64,000 nt of DNA from Phragmites australis. Its lineage: Eukaryota > Streptophyta > Magnoliopsida > Poales > Poaceae. Positions within the stretch are counted from its first letter, which is position 1. Each line of letters begins with the position of its first letter. The translations under genes and the position numbers were made by a program. This document shows, piece after piece, positions 37,601-48,706 of the stretch. Below the pieces are notes generated by a model. The model ran no database searches, was not told where the DNA came from, and saw only the letters and a program-made list of their open reading frames with translations. The DNA lies in assembly GCF_958298935.1 (NCBI RefSeq), contig NC_084935.1, positions 4,598,001 through 4,662,000 on the forward strand, written 5' to 3'.

Positions 37601-40600
37601 TGAAAAGCTCCGGGAAAGTGAGCAGCGCCGCAAGTATTACCTAGAACAAATACGTGAGCGAGCTTCAATGGATTTTAGGGATCAACCTTCACCTTTTCAA
37701 CGCCGCTTTCCAAGTAAAGATAGCCATTGCCGTTCTACTTCTGCTAATAGTGGGGAAGATTCACAGATAACAGGCAATTCCAGTGCTGCAGAGTCTATTG
37801 TTAAATCATCTAATAATGCACAGATAAAACGAAGGATTAAAAAGATTCGCCAGCGATTAATGGCTCTAAAGCATGGATTTGTTGAACCAGCCATAGGTGA
37901 GAATACAGGAATTACGCACAGGGCTGCTCTAGGAGCTGCCAAAGCTAAGTTAAGTAGATGGCTTCAAGACCTGCAGAGACTTCGTCAAGCTAGAAAAGAA
38001 GGTGCTGCGAGCATTGGTTTAATTGTTGGTGATATAACAAAGGTATTTCTTATTCATTACATAGTGTGTGGACTATATTAATATAGATTTTTGCTAATAG
38101 CATTTTCTGTTTATTTTGGTACAGTATTTAGAAGGGAAGGATCTTGAACTACATGCCTCTAGACAAGTTGGTTTGCTTGATTTCATTGCATCCGCCTTAC
38201 CTGCCTCTCACACTTCAAGGCCTGGAGCTTGTCAAGTCATTGTCTACCTTTTGCGCCTGTTGAGAGTTTTGCTCTCACTTCCAGCTAATCGAGCTTATTT
38301 TCTAGTGCAAAATCTTTTACCTCCTATTATTCCCATGCTATCAGCATCACTGGAGAATTACATTAAGGTGGCAGCATCCAACTCTGGAAATTCAAATCTT
38401 CTGTCTAGCAAAACTTCAACTGAAAACACAGAGTCAATAGGTGAAGCGTTAGATGGCTTTTTATGGAGTGTAACCGTGATTGTTGGCCATGCACACCTTG
38501 ATGATGAACAACTTCAAATGCAGGGAGGATTGATTGAACTGATTGTAGCTTATCAAATAATTCATCGTCTGCGAGATCTTTTTGCCCTTTATGATAGACC
38601 CCAGGTGGAAGGATCCCCACTCCCATCATCTATACTCTTTGGTCTCAACCTTTTGGCTGTCTTAACATCGAAACCTGGAAATTTCTCTACAGTTGATTGG
38701 GAGTCTTGCAAATGCAGAGCTCTAGGTGGCAATTTAGTTCAAGAATATGAATATCTAAGTTTACAAGACAGTGTGGGGAACCAGTTGATAACACTTGACC
38801 AGTCTGGAGACACCAAATTGCCATCGGTGTGTAGTGAACAGACTGAAGAAAATGAATCCTCTGAACAACATGAGTTGAGCATTCCAGGGGATGGAAAATT
38901 GGTTGATGAAGCTAAAAAGGACTTGTTAGCCCTCTCTGCTGACCTGGACAACTCAGCAATGCAATCGTCTGATTTAGGAGTTTCTACAGAGGTGCATTCT
39001 GAAATTCCTAACCAGGGAGATGAAAATAGAACAGTGGATGGCTTTTTTGAAGGAAGAAAGGTGAATAATGTGTGTTCATTTCCTAATGATGTTCCTGGAA
39101 AATGCAACGAGACGAACCTAAAACAGCCTGTAGGGCTTGTACTTTCTGCAATGGCTGCAACTGGACTTGTTAGTCTACCTTCACTTTTGACAGCTGTGTT
39201 GCTCCAGGCAAACAACAGATCGTCATTAGAACAGGTTTGTACATCTGCTCTACAAAGGCGCAATTTGTTTTGTTTGGAGAAATTTTAGAAATTTTGTTAT
39301 GTTGTCTCCAAACTCAATTGCTCTATATAAACCTTAGAGCCAGTTTTACAGGGTTACATGAATCTTTATAAAAATTACACGGCATTTGGATTTTCGGATA
39401 TATATATATATAGCATTGAATGTATGTTAAAATTGACATTGTACATAGAAATTTATTATTTACTGGCATAGTCATCGATTTTGGTTATCATAGAAATCTG
39501 TCTTCTGTACTTAGTAGGGCAAATTTTGGATGTTTATTGCATTGATTTTTTATGGATCTTTTCTTGCTAGAAAAATGATAAACTCAATTTTCAGACTTCA
39601 GCGGTTCTTCCATCAAATTTTGAAGAAGTGGCCACTGGCGTATTGAAAGTTTTGAACAATATGGCATGTTTGGATATAACCCTTCTGCAGTGCATGCTTG
39701 TAAGTGCTCTTCATTAAAGGATGGATATTATCAGTGTTATTATTGGCTGCTTGCTTTCTTTTTTGCATGTATCACTCTGAGTAGGTAAATTCCAGCACTG
39801 AAACATATGTAGTTGTTATGTACGGCAATACATATAGTAGGAGAAGGTCAAAGAGGGCAACAACAGAAGTGGCGGGTGAGTACCAGATAAGTTAGCATAG
39901 TAGGATTCCAATAAATGAGTCAGTTTATGATTAGGATCAGAAGGTCAGTTGGATTAGGAAAGGTTAGTAGAGTTAGTTCGGATGAGAAGATAGAGTTAGA
40001 TATGTTAGCATAATTAAACTCGGCTAGGAGAAGTAGAGTCAATATATGGAGAGAGATAAGTTGTAATCAGGGAGGACTCGAGATGGAGTTAATTTAGGAT
40101 TCGAGTCCTAGTAGATTTAGAGTCGGCCAAGCTTTGGATATAAAAAGCAGCCGCAACCCCCCCCCCCCCCTCTTTCAGGGAAGCAAGCAAGAAGAATTCA
40201 TCTAGTCTTCTCTAATATTCTAAGTCTCTCATCTATAGTCTAATCTCTCATCCCTCGCAGCTGACGCTGCCCAGCTATACTCCCGGCGGATGTTTACCCG
40301 CGTTATGATCTAGGATCATAACATTAGTCCACTCCGGCACACTAAAATCTACTTAGTCACTTAGATTAGTCATTGTCCATGGTATCAGTAGAAAATTTAG
40401 TTATCCACAAAGGTCTTATGCAGAATTTTCTGTCTGGCAAGCTGACAATATTTTAATATGGAGGTCGTTAAGATCTTTCATTCTATTTTTTGACCTGCAT
40501 AAGTTTGTGCTGGTTATGAATTCTTTTCAGGCCAGATCAGATCTGAAGATGGAGTTTTTCCATTTAATCAGCTTCCTTCTGAGTCATTGCATGAATAAAT

Positions 40601-42099
40601 GGAGAGTACCAAATGATCAGGTAAAATACAGGTTTATTCCTTGTATAAACGTGAGTTCATGTATTCTCAACATGATATATCTGTTTGTGATGCTTTTAAA
40701 TATTCATTTTTTAATTAGATTGATTTCTTTAAGTATCACATATAGTTACTTTTTACTGGTTTTGTTGCTATCCGTTCTTCGTTGGCTATATAATGGAACA
40801 TGTTGTACCTGTAATTTATCATTATATATGTACAGACTAGGTGGCAGTTTTTGTGTCATTGGAGGCACTAAAATCTAGTTACCAGTGCTTGTCCTTAACT
40901 ATGATCTTAATAATTATCTTCCTGCTTGAATAAACGTATTCCATTAGACATGTGATTCTCATAGTGTGATTATGAACATCTTTCACATTGAAATGTCCAG
41001 CCTCAAATGCATGCTGTAGGAAAGTTATACGTGGGGTTCCAGGGAGGTAAAATGGCTGCAAAAGTTGAGGAATTGGACGAGCTGGATCTTATTTTATAGC
41101 TTTTGTCTAATAATTTTGGGTACGACAAGTTGCAATCTGTTGGGATATTGTTATGAAAAACTGTTGGACATAATGTCATTCCTTACCCGAACAGTTTTCA
41201 TCCTATGATACATTTTGAATGCGGTTCTGAGCATGAAGCATATTTCTTATCTGTATTTTGGCAATAATTTGGTCAATCCACATGTAGTTTTGCAAAATTT
41301 ACTCTTATGCTTGATAGTCATTTGGACTTTTCTCTGAAAAAGTGGTTGCTTTTTTACAACTGCTCTTTTTGTTCGCTTCCCTTGTTCTCAGATATGTCTG
41401 CGCTCCTTTCAGGTTGGTTTACTGCTTCTAGAATCTCTGCTACTTCTTGGCTACTTTTCATTGTTCCATGCTGGGAACCAAGCTGTTCTTCGGTGGGGAA
41501 AGAGTCCCACCATACTTCACAAGGTAAATAATTGCTTGTGTAGCCATGTCTCTTGATTTCTTCGGGTTGCTGTGCAAATCTGATCGGTTCAAAAACAGGT
41601 CTGTGACCTGCCTTTTGTTTTCTTCAGCGACCCCGAGTTGATGCCCATTTTGGCCACTGCTCTTATCGCTGTTTGTTATGGTTGCGACCAGAATAGAAGT
41701 GTTGTACAACAAGAAATAAGCACGGATATGCTTCGTTCTTTGCTGAAGTCCTGTCAAACTTCAGGATTAACTCCTTCAGATTCCATTGCTGTAGATGGTT
41801 CTGGAACGAACAATTCTAGTGACAACTTGCAGAAGTTACTGGATACCAGAAACTCACAAGGTGACATCCCAATAAGGTCAAGCCGCAAAAGTGGACGGCC
41901 AATTGTTGGGAAAGGTGCTTCAGGGTTCATCAGATTCAACAGAAATAAGGTTCAGAAGGATGGTAGAGGAGCAAGAGCCATTGATGATGGGCCTCTGAAG
42001 CAAAGAGCTGGAGAAGCCTCATTTACCTTTTTGTTGCATAGAAAAATCCCAGCTTCTTTCTTGGATAGAGCCGAGGAGTTCTTCTGCAGCGGGACATGA
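34672..42099 (+). CDS. SCAPER-like protein
   Basis: Eight coding exons join in frame with GT-AG borders: 34672-34731, 34860-36047, 36336-38042, 38125-39234, 39595-39699, 40531-40620, 41392-41523 and 41599-42099, giving 1630 aa. The start is MENDNGDIDDLGSGWLEVKK. A SCAPER N-terminal domain lies at about residues 330-425 (LWCFLFENLNRAEDELYLLC, then LVLEEAISDFQDLKSRAE and ALSWEVRRM across an intron). A long Arg/Glu/Lys-rich coiled coil covers about 640-860. A helical C-terminal region carries SRQVGLLDFIASALP, LLLGYFSLFHAGNQAVLRWG and LPFVFFSDPELMPILATALI; human SCAPER has a closely similar LPFQYFSDP motif. Animal SCAPER binds cyclin A2, associates with ER and ribosomes, and helps degrade tubulin mRNA; a plant role is not known to me. 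A solo LTR sits in intron 5 without damaging the exons. Confidence 0.93.
39814..40323. mobile_element. Solo LTR in a SCAPER intron
   Basis: The block begins TGTTATG and ends CATAACA, a perfect short inverted repeat of TG...CA form. It is flanked by GTAGT (39809-39813) and TTAGT (40324-40328), a 5-bp duplication with one mismatch. It holds a TATA-like word, GGATATAAAAAGCAG (about 40135), and a 14-C run. It carries no coding sequence and lies wholly within the intron 39700-40530. Confidence 0.6.
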
Positions 42100-42842
42100 A
42101 TTCGGCTCTGTAACTGACCAGACCTTTAGCACACAAGCTACTGAATTCACGATTTTGCGACAATGGTGCTTCAGGCTAATATACCATTAGGCAGTCGGAA
42201 CTTTGTCTCAAAACTTTAGGCAAACGAAACGTCATTCTGGGATTTAACCGTATAGTTTTGAAAACAGTAATGACTTTTTTTTTTTTTTTTTTGGAGATGC
42301 ACCGCAATGCATGCCTAAGTTAGCAAGATCCTTATCCAAAGAATTGTGCAGAAAAATGTACTGTAATATGAAAATGTGGCTACACAAGGAAGAAAGGAAC
42401 TGAGGTTGATACTATTCTTTGCTGTCGAGATGGATTGTCGATTTTGAGATGAACTATCGAGATGCATACACAAATGTGGCAAGATCACCTCCAACAAAGC
42501 CATAATTGACAACTAGTCAGTTGCATTCCAGGAAAAAAAAGAGGGGGTGGGGGGGGGGGGGGTGGAGAGACATTCCGGACTAACAAAAAAACCGCTGCAT
42601 AACTGCGGCAATATTCTTTAATTGACACCAAAGCCATCACTGAAGATGGAGACAGATTGTAAAAAACAGACACATACAAAAAGGACAACACACGCCTGGT
42701 TGCATTCAACATACATGCCCAAAAAAGGGGTGTCCAGTGATTTGAAAAGATCGGCGTCCTTTTGAAGAATGCCCATGAGTGCTGTACAAAAGTAGCTGTG
42801 GAGTAGAACTACCTATTCCACAACAATTCCGTGAGCACTCCC
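42100..42842. other. SCAPER 3' flank and intergenic space
   Basis: The SCAPER 3' UTR probably occupies the first 150-200 bp. A T run lies at about 42272-42291 and a G-rich run at 42542-42562. No other feature is supported. Confidence 0.45.
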
Positions 42843-43239
42843 ATGAAGGATCCCGACGTTCCAATTCCTCTACCCAAGTATAACACACTACAGCTGGACA
42901 CACGATTAATATTGGGCCCTCATCCTTGAAGCAACAAGCTATCGCAATTGCCTGCATTTAAATGGGTGAGAATTTACTAATTCCAAAAAGGCGAAAAAAA
43001 ACATTCAGAAAGCAAACCAGCTGGTTTATTCATATAGTCTAAAAAAAGTCCTAGAATTTGAAATGAACAATTACTGCTGTTCAACTAGTGTCACTGCAAA
43101 CTTGAAATAGCAGTGTACTCCATGCTAACTTGCCATATGATAGAATTTTGTTGGCTCTGAAAACAGTAATAGTCTATTCATACACAGAACACTAGAACAG
43201 AAGTAATTGCATTATGCAAGCATTCATGCTAATATGCTA

Positions 43240-43493
43240 CTCCCTTTGATTACAAATATAGGTCGTTTTAGTCTTCTCAACTATTTTCTAAATATAAGTC
43301 ATTCTTAAAATTCTATGCACTTTTTTCTTTCTGGTTCCTATCTTACCATTGTTTAATAAATGCTACTACTCTCACAAATAAATGATTTATCTTTTTTAAT
43401 GCAGAATAAATGAAGGACAATAAGATCATTTGATCTACTTTCTTAATCTTTGTGCACAAACCTAAAACGACTTATATTTATAATTAGAGGGAG
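43240..43493. mobile_element. Stowaway-type MITE
   Basis: TIRs CTCCCTTTGATTACAAATAT and, in reverse complement from the right, CTCCCTCTAATTATAAATAT are flanked by TA on both sides (43238-43239, 43494-43495). The ends and TA target fit the Tc1/mariner Stowaway group of grasses. It lies in intron sequence of the helicase fragment. Confidence 0.85.
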
Positions 43494-44040
43494 TATATGC
43501 TCACCTGGAGAGTCTTACCGAGCCCCATCTCATTCGAAGCCCAAATCTCACGCCTTCAAGTTGGAAGGGTAAAAGTGCATCTTGTAATTGCTGAGGCAGT
43601 TTCTTGAGAAGATCGTCTACTTCTTTGTCAGAGGCCCAATTTTTGCCAGTCGACCTAGGGAGGTTCTTAATGACTTTCCTCGTGCTATAAGGTATACCTT
43701 GCACAACAGTTCCAGGCAATTTCTTTAGGCATTTCAACACCAGATCATAGTCCACGAGCTTAAAGACAGGACGAAGATGACCACTTTGACTTAGTGACTG
43801 TGCCGCAGAGTATTGTACAACCTAACAGTACCAGCATTAAAGGAAAAATTCAGTTCCAGATCTATACCAAAAAGCTTATCATGCAAGCAAAGAGATTAAA
43901 GAGAAGATGTGGCTAAATATTACATCAGTGAGAAATAGTTTTCCCCCCTTTACATCAGTGAGAAGTAGCATCCGTAGCTTAATGTTTTCCTTTTCTTTAA
44001 GCTTCTATTCGTTGTGCGTGTGAAACTTTCATAGATTGTA

Positions 44041-44318
44041 CTTCCTCCGTTCCGTTTCGCAATATTTGTTTATGATCTCGGGAGTATCTGTCTCAAATTG
44101 TTTGTCTTTTACGGTAACCAAGGATGCTTTATGGTCTATTTTCCTGCTATGTCCTTAAGTGCATGCATGCATTTACTCAACGTTGGTGAGTTACTTGCTC
44201 TCATCTTTGTATTGATTAGGGGTAGTATGGTCATCTCAGTGTATTTTTCACTCGATTTTAGCATTCCTTAGTTTGTACGTAATGGTGGACGTGGACAAAC
44301 ATTGCAATACAGAGGGAG
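44041..44318. mobile_element. Second Stowaway-type MITE
   Basis: The left end reads CTTCCTCCGTTCCG and then GCAATATTTG. The right end in reverse complement reads CTCCCTCTGTATTGCAATG. TA flanks both sides (44039-44040, 44319-44320). It belongs to the same intron as the previous MITE but to a different subfamily. Confidence 0.75.
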
Positions 44319-45630
44319 TAGCATGAGCAACATTGAAATGGCCAAAAAGAAAAAAAAAAGCCAGATAGTCATTATTATTGAATAGAAAGGTGGCATTCAT
44401 ATCAAAATTAAATTACAGTTGCAGCGCTTCATACTAAACTCAGTAGGCACCAGTAGTTGTTAATAAGCCTGATACTCGAAAGATGAAGTAAAAAGTTGGT
44501 AACTTCTAAACTCTTGGATTCTCAATAGTTAAAAAGAGAAGACTTTCAAAGTTCGTGCCCCTATGTTGTCATTGGGAGTACATCACGACTTTCAGGGTTC
44601 GCGATACTGTGTTGTCCTTGGGAGTACATCGCCTCAACAGAGACAACATTGATCAAGTATGTGGAAGGTGCAAGGTTCTTCGTGGGCGAATTTGGAGATG
44701 ACAGTACAATTTGTCAGTTTCCTGAAGCAAAGGAATGCTCTTAATCCAAATCAATGAGTAATAAACAACGAACCCAAATCAAAGAACAGCATTTGTCAAA
44801 CAACCAAATCATACAGCAAAATGGGCAAAGAACCGCCGAATTCATGGAACGATCCAGACAGGTGGAATCGAAGAGCAACTATTTATCAAGAAACGCTCGC
44901 AGATTCCCACAATTTTTTTTTTATGAAACATACCCACAAATTTCCCAAGCTGCCGTCAAGTAACTCGAAAAGCACCAGGACTTCTAAAATAAATTGCATA
45001 ATCGTATCCAAGAAAACACCAAAGTCCTGGAGAAGTTCATAAATATCGCATCGTAATCGAAGCACAAGCAAGTAAAAGATGCCTATTTCCTATGCCAGGC
45101 AAGAACCAATGCGAGCCGTACCGAAGCCAAGGCGAGGCAGTCTTGGACGGCAACGAGGCAGTCGGCCTCCCCGGGGTAGGATTTGCTCCCTGCCGGTCCC
45201 ACCGCCACCGAGAACTCGTCGGGGCTGCACAACTCCAGCACCACCTGGAACCCCACCCGTGGCTGAGGTGGAGTCGGCGGCGACTGTGGTGTCGGAGATG
45301 GGGAATGCGGTGGCGGCGGCGGCGGCCTCTGCGAATCGCTTGCGCTTCTCGAGGGCGAGCAGGCGGTTGACCTCGGCACGGCGGTTGACCTCGGCACGTC
45401 GTGTTACCTACGATAGCTCCACCCCGGTTGGTTCAGCGGCCGAAGGCGCGACGCCGTCTCTCTTCGCCGGGTTCGACCAACAACGATCTACCAACGGCTC
45501 TACTCCTGCCAGACCCAGGGCTCTGGGGTCTACCCCGTCTAGCCCCCCCCCCCCCCCCCCCCAAGCGAGAGCAATCCTCGCTTCACCCTAGACCTCCGTC
45601 TGGGAGGTTGTTGTTTCCGTCCCTGCCCAG

Positions 45631-46330
45631 GTGCCATCGCGTTGCGTTGTTCCTTGGACGGACTCTTTCACCACGGACGAATGTCGACTCTGTTGGGCGG
45701 TCCTTGCGTATACCGACTGCGCTCGACAGGGTTTCAAGGCGTCCGAGCTTTCCAATTGCATCATTGGTGGCCTTGGTGTGCCGACGATGGAGTTCCAAGT
45801 TGTGGGATTCTTCCACAACAACTTCTTCATCGTTTGTCAGACGCAATCTGCGCGCGATGTCATCCTTGCCGCCAGTGGTAGGCCTCTTTCTTCCAACACC
45901 ATCTGGTTCTTCAGGCCGTGGACGAGGTTGGAGTATGCGGCCAACGGTGTCCTCTCTTACCGCACCATCATCTCACTCCAAGGAGTTCCACCTCACACCT
46001 GGTCTACTTTCACGGCCCAGCACCTCTTGGGTAGCCATTGTTGGGTTGAGAGGCTAGAGGAGGTGACCACGCAGATGGACAGGCCTAACCTTACAGATCT
46101 CTGTGTGTGTTGCTTGGTGTGATTCTCCAAAGAAAATCCCTAGTAACGTTGTCATGGAGGTTTCAGAGCAGGGACTTGCCACGCGCTATGATGATCCCGT
46201 CATGCAACATCTCTTCGGGAGCATCCTGCCATACCTCATGGAGGTCAGGACTTTGAGATATGATGTATACATTCATGTAATCTCCGTGGAGGAATTCCAG
46301 GTACCATCTTCTTCCAGCAGCGGCGTGTTC
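45631..46330 (+). pseudogene. LINE ORF1 (DUF4283-like) remnant
   Basis: The frame 45631-46122 carries GFFHNNFFIVCQTQSARDVI, NTIWFFRPWTRLEYA, SLQGVPPHTWSTFTAQHLLG and CWVERLE, matching the order of the gag-like DUF4283 domain of plant LINE ORF1 proteins. After a frame change, SPKKIPSNVVMEV and RYDVYIHVISVEEF follow, again as in LINE ORF1. Such proteins coat the element RNA. This copy is broken near 46110 and does not run on to a CCHC knuckle that I can see. Confidence 0.7.
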
Positions 46331-47599
46331 TCCTCTGGCGATGAGGCCGGTGGTGGAGGCATAGGGTGCTCTGCCTTCCACCAGAGCGGCATCTGTCCTT
46401 TCTGCCGTTGTCGGGAACGACGGTCGGTTCTGGATCTTCTCCTATTCATGGCTGCACTCTTGGTGTCCGGTTAGTCGATGATGTGCTTTTGCCATGCTCG
46501 GCTTACGTGCGCACCCCATTCGGCTCGTTCCCTGTCGCAACTCCCGAGGATCGGTCCGCTCAGAAGTCTCCACATGCGGACATGGGTGCACCCATGGTTG
46601 CTTTCGACGTGTTGCAGGTCAGAGTGGATGACTCTATCATGGTTCATTCCCATACCTGTGACCCCTTCCTGCGAGCCTACGATCCTATGCTGGAGGTGCA
46701 GTCTCTACGTCAACAAGGTGTTGTTCCCGAGCGCAGTCCGTGCGTCAACAACGAGACCTGGTGCACGGTTAGCCATCCCCATGACTCCCGTCTACGTACG
46801 TTTGACCCCATGTTGCAGGAACTGTCCGTGCATCAACATGGAGTTGTCCCCGGGCGCAGTCCGCGCGTTCAACCCCGTGGGACGCCTGCTATCACGTGGC
46901 AAATTTCCCTCATTTACTTGAGGCATAGACGTCGCCTGCTTGCTGCTGCCTCTTCGTTGAGTCCTGAGGCCCCAGCTCCACTTTCCAATGGACACAACCC
47001 ATTGCCTGCTGGTTGTAGAAAATTAGGCCACTCTGTGGCCCAGGGAAACTGGTCCACCACGCACGTCGCTCGGCGCTCTTCTTCACTACGGTTAGGCAGC
47101 CACCTTCGCCCATGGTCCCATCACCAGCCGGAAGATGTCATTCAAGGGGAGTCCAGGGCTTCTACGTTCCCCCAGGATGTTATGGCGGGTGAGACGGCTA
47201 ATCCAGCGATCGTTACCTTCCTACAAAGATTCACAAGGGAGATTCCCACACCGCTGGCGTCACCTACCCTTGCTGTTACCTATGTGCCATCCGCATAATT
47301 TACCCTTCGCTGAAGCAAATGGCTGCCTGCACAACCCAGCCACTCCGTGGTCAGGCCTTCCAAGCGCGAAGAGGCACTGCTCATGCACCGCCTCGGCCTT
47401 GTCAAGAACAATGAGGTGATTTCAACACAAGTTCACCAAGCGCACACAACACTTTTCACTAAACCCCTATCCGAGGAACACTTGCATGTGATCAAAGAGC
47501 TTTTCCCAACCATGGTCTGCCTCCTGAGGATCCACGCCCTCCGCGGAATCCCTAGCTTGATTAGCGACTCGTTGCACGGTTGTTGTTGCATTTTTCTAT

Positions 47600-48384
47600 G
47601 GACAATTTTAATATTTTCAGTTGTAATATCTGTAACCTCAATTTTAAGGCCCGCCGTGACATCGTTTAGTCCATGATCCATGATCACACCGCTTTTGTTG
47701 TGTGCTTGCTCGAGACCAAGTTTGGGGTTGTTACTCCGTTCTTGGTTAATGAGATTTACGACACTAATGTGACTGGCTATTCATCCTTGCCTACCTCCGA
47801 CACCAAGGGGCATCATTGTGGTCTACCGGTAGCCTCTTACTTTAACCACAATACAGGTGCTCGGCTTCTCTATTACCATTCTTGTTTCTACACCAACAAA
47901 CGACTCCTTTAGCTTGAATGTCGTGTATGGCCCTAATGATGAGAGCCTCAAGGATTCTTTCCTCGCTGAACTTGCTTATGTTCATGCATCGATGCCTGGT
48001 CTGTGGCTGATTATAGGCGACTTCAACATGATTTCTTCATCCAAAGACAAGAACAACGCCAACCTTGATAGACGGTCCATCATGCGGTTCCGATGGTTTA
48101 TCGCAGGGCAGGAGCTCAAGGACCTTGATCTCTTTGGCCGCCGTTATACTTGGTCCAATGAGCGGGCAACCCCTACTCTCATGAGGCTTGACCGTGCGTT
48201 GACGTCCTCGGAGTGGGACCATATGTTCTCAGATTGTCTCCTTCAAGCCTTATCCTCTGAATGTTCGGACCACTGCCCTCTTTTGCTCTCATCTTCGGTG
48301 TCCACCCGGAGGCGCAGACATTTCCACTTCAAGGCCTTCTGGACAAAAATGCCTAGTTTCCTAGACACGGTTAAGAGCGGCTAG
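47600..48384 (+). pseudogene. LINE apurinic-type endonuclease domain remnant
   Basis: The endonuclease nicks target DNA to prime reverse transcription. NLNFKARRDIV with HDHTAFVVCLLETKFG (about 47630-47720) is the N-terminal part. LNVVYGPNDESLKDSF, WLIIGDFNMISS, LFGRRYTWSNERATPTLMRL and SECSDHCPLLL follow, with the GDFN and SDH catalytic motifs kept. A stop lies near 47910 (before LNVVYGP) and another at 48382-48384, and the early part is in another frame. Confidence 0.8.
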
Positions 48385-48706
48385 GTTCTAAAGGATGAGG
48401 AGCATACCTTGTCACCGCTCTCCTAGTTTGATGTGCTGCTTTGGAGTACTGCAAGAGGCCTCCAACGTTGGAGCAATATTTACATCGGAAACATTAAGGA
48501 TAAACTCCTCATTGCTCGAGAGGTTATCACTCGGTTTGACCATGCTCAGGAAGGTAGGCGGCTCATCTCAACTGAGTCCGCATTGCGGAAACACCTCAAA
48601 TTCCTTTGGTTAGGCCTTGTTTCCCTCAAGCGCACTATTTCATGCAGTCGTTCCGGGCTGGCTTGGCTTCGAGAGGGCGATGCAAATATAAGGCTCTTCC
48701 TCTCCT

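Larger units (their letters stand above)
42843..45397 (-). pseudogene. SMARCAL1/CHR18-type SNF2 helicase fragment
   Basis: The intact family are annealing helicases that act at stalled forks. Three exon-like blocks remain. Block A (about 45397-45122) has RRAEVNRLLALEKRKRF in one frame and QVVLELCSPDEFSVAVGPAG, then DCLALAS in another, so it holds a frameshift. Block B (43821-43505, GT-AG borders) has VVQYSAAQSLSQSGHLRP, WASDKEVDDLLKKLPQQLQ and LPFQLEGVRFGLR, then a deletion of about nine codons that also shifts frame, then NEMGLGKTLQ, the Walker A motif. Block C (42951-42843) has AIAIACCFKDEGPILIVCPA and VEELERRDPS, then homology stops in mid-domain. All remaining helicase motifs are absent. 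Two Stowaway MITEs sit in the intron between A and B, and a LINE abuts the 5' end a few codons after the expected start. It is a truncated, frameshifted gene copy. Confidence 0.8.

Noticed and set aside
40380..40388. TGGTATCAG, resembling a tRNA-Met primer-binding site
   Set aside because: It lies 57 bp beyond the LTR end rather than next to it and lacks the following AGC. It is treated as chance.
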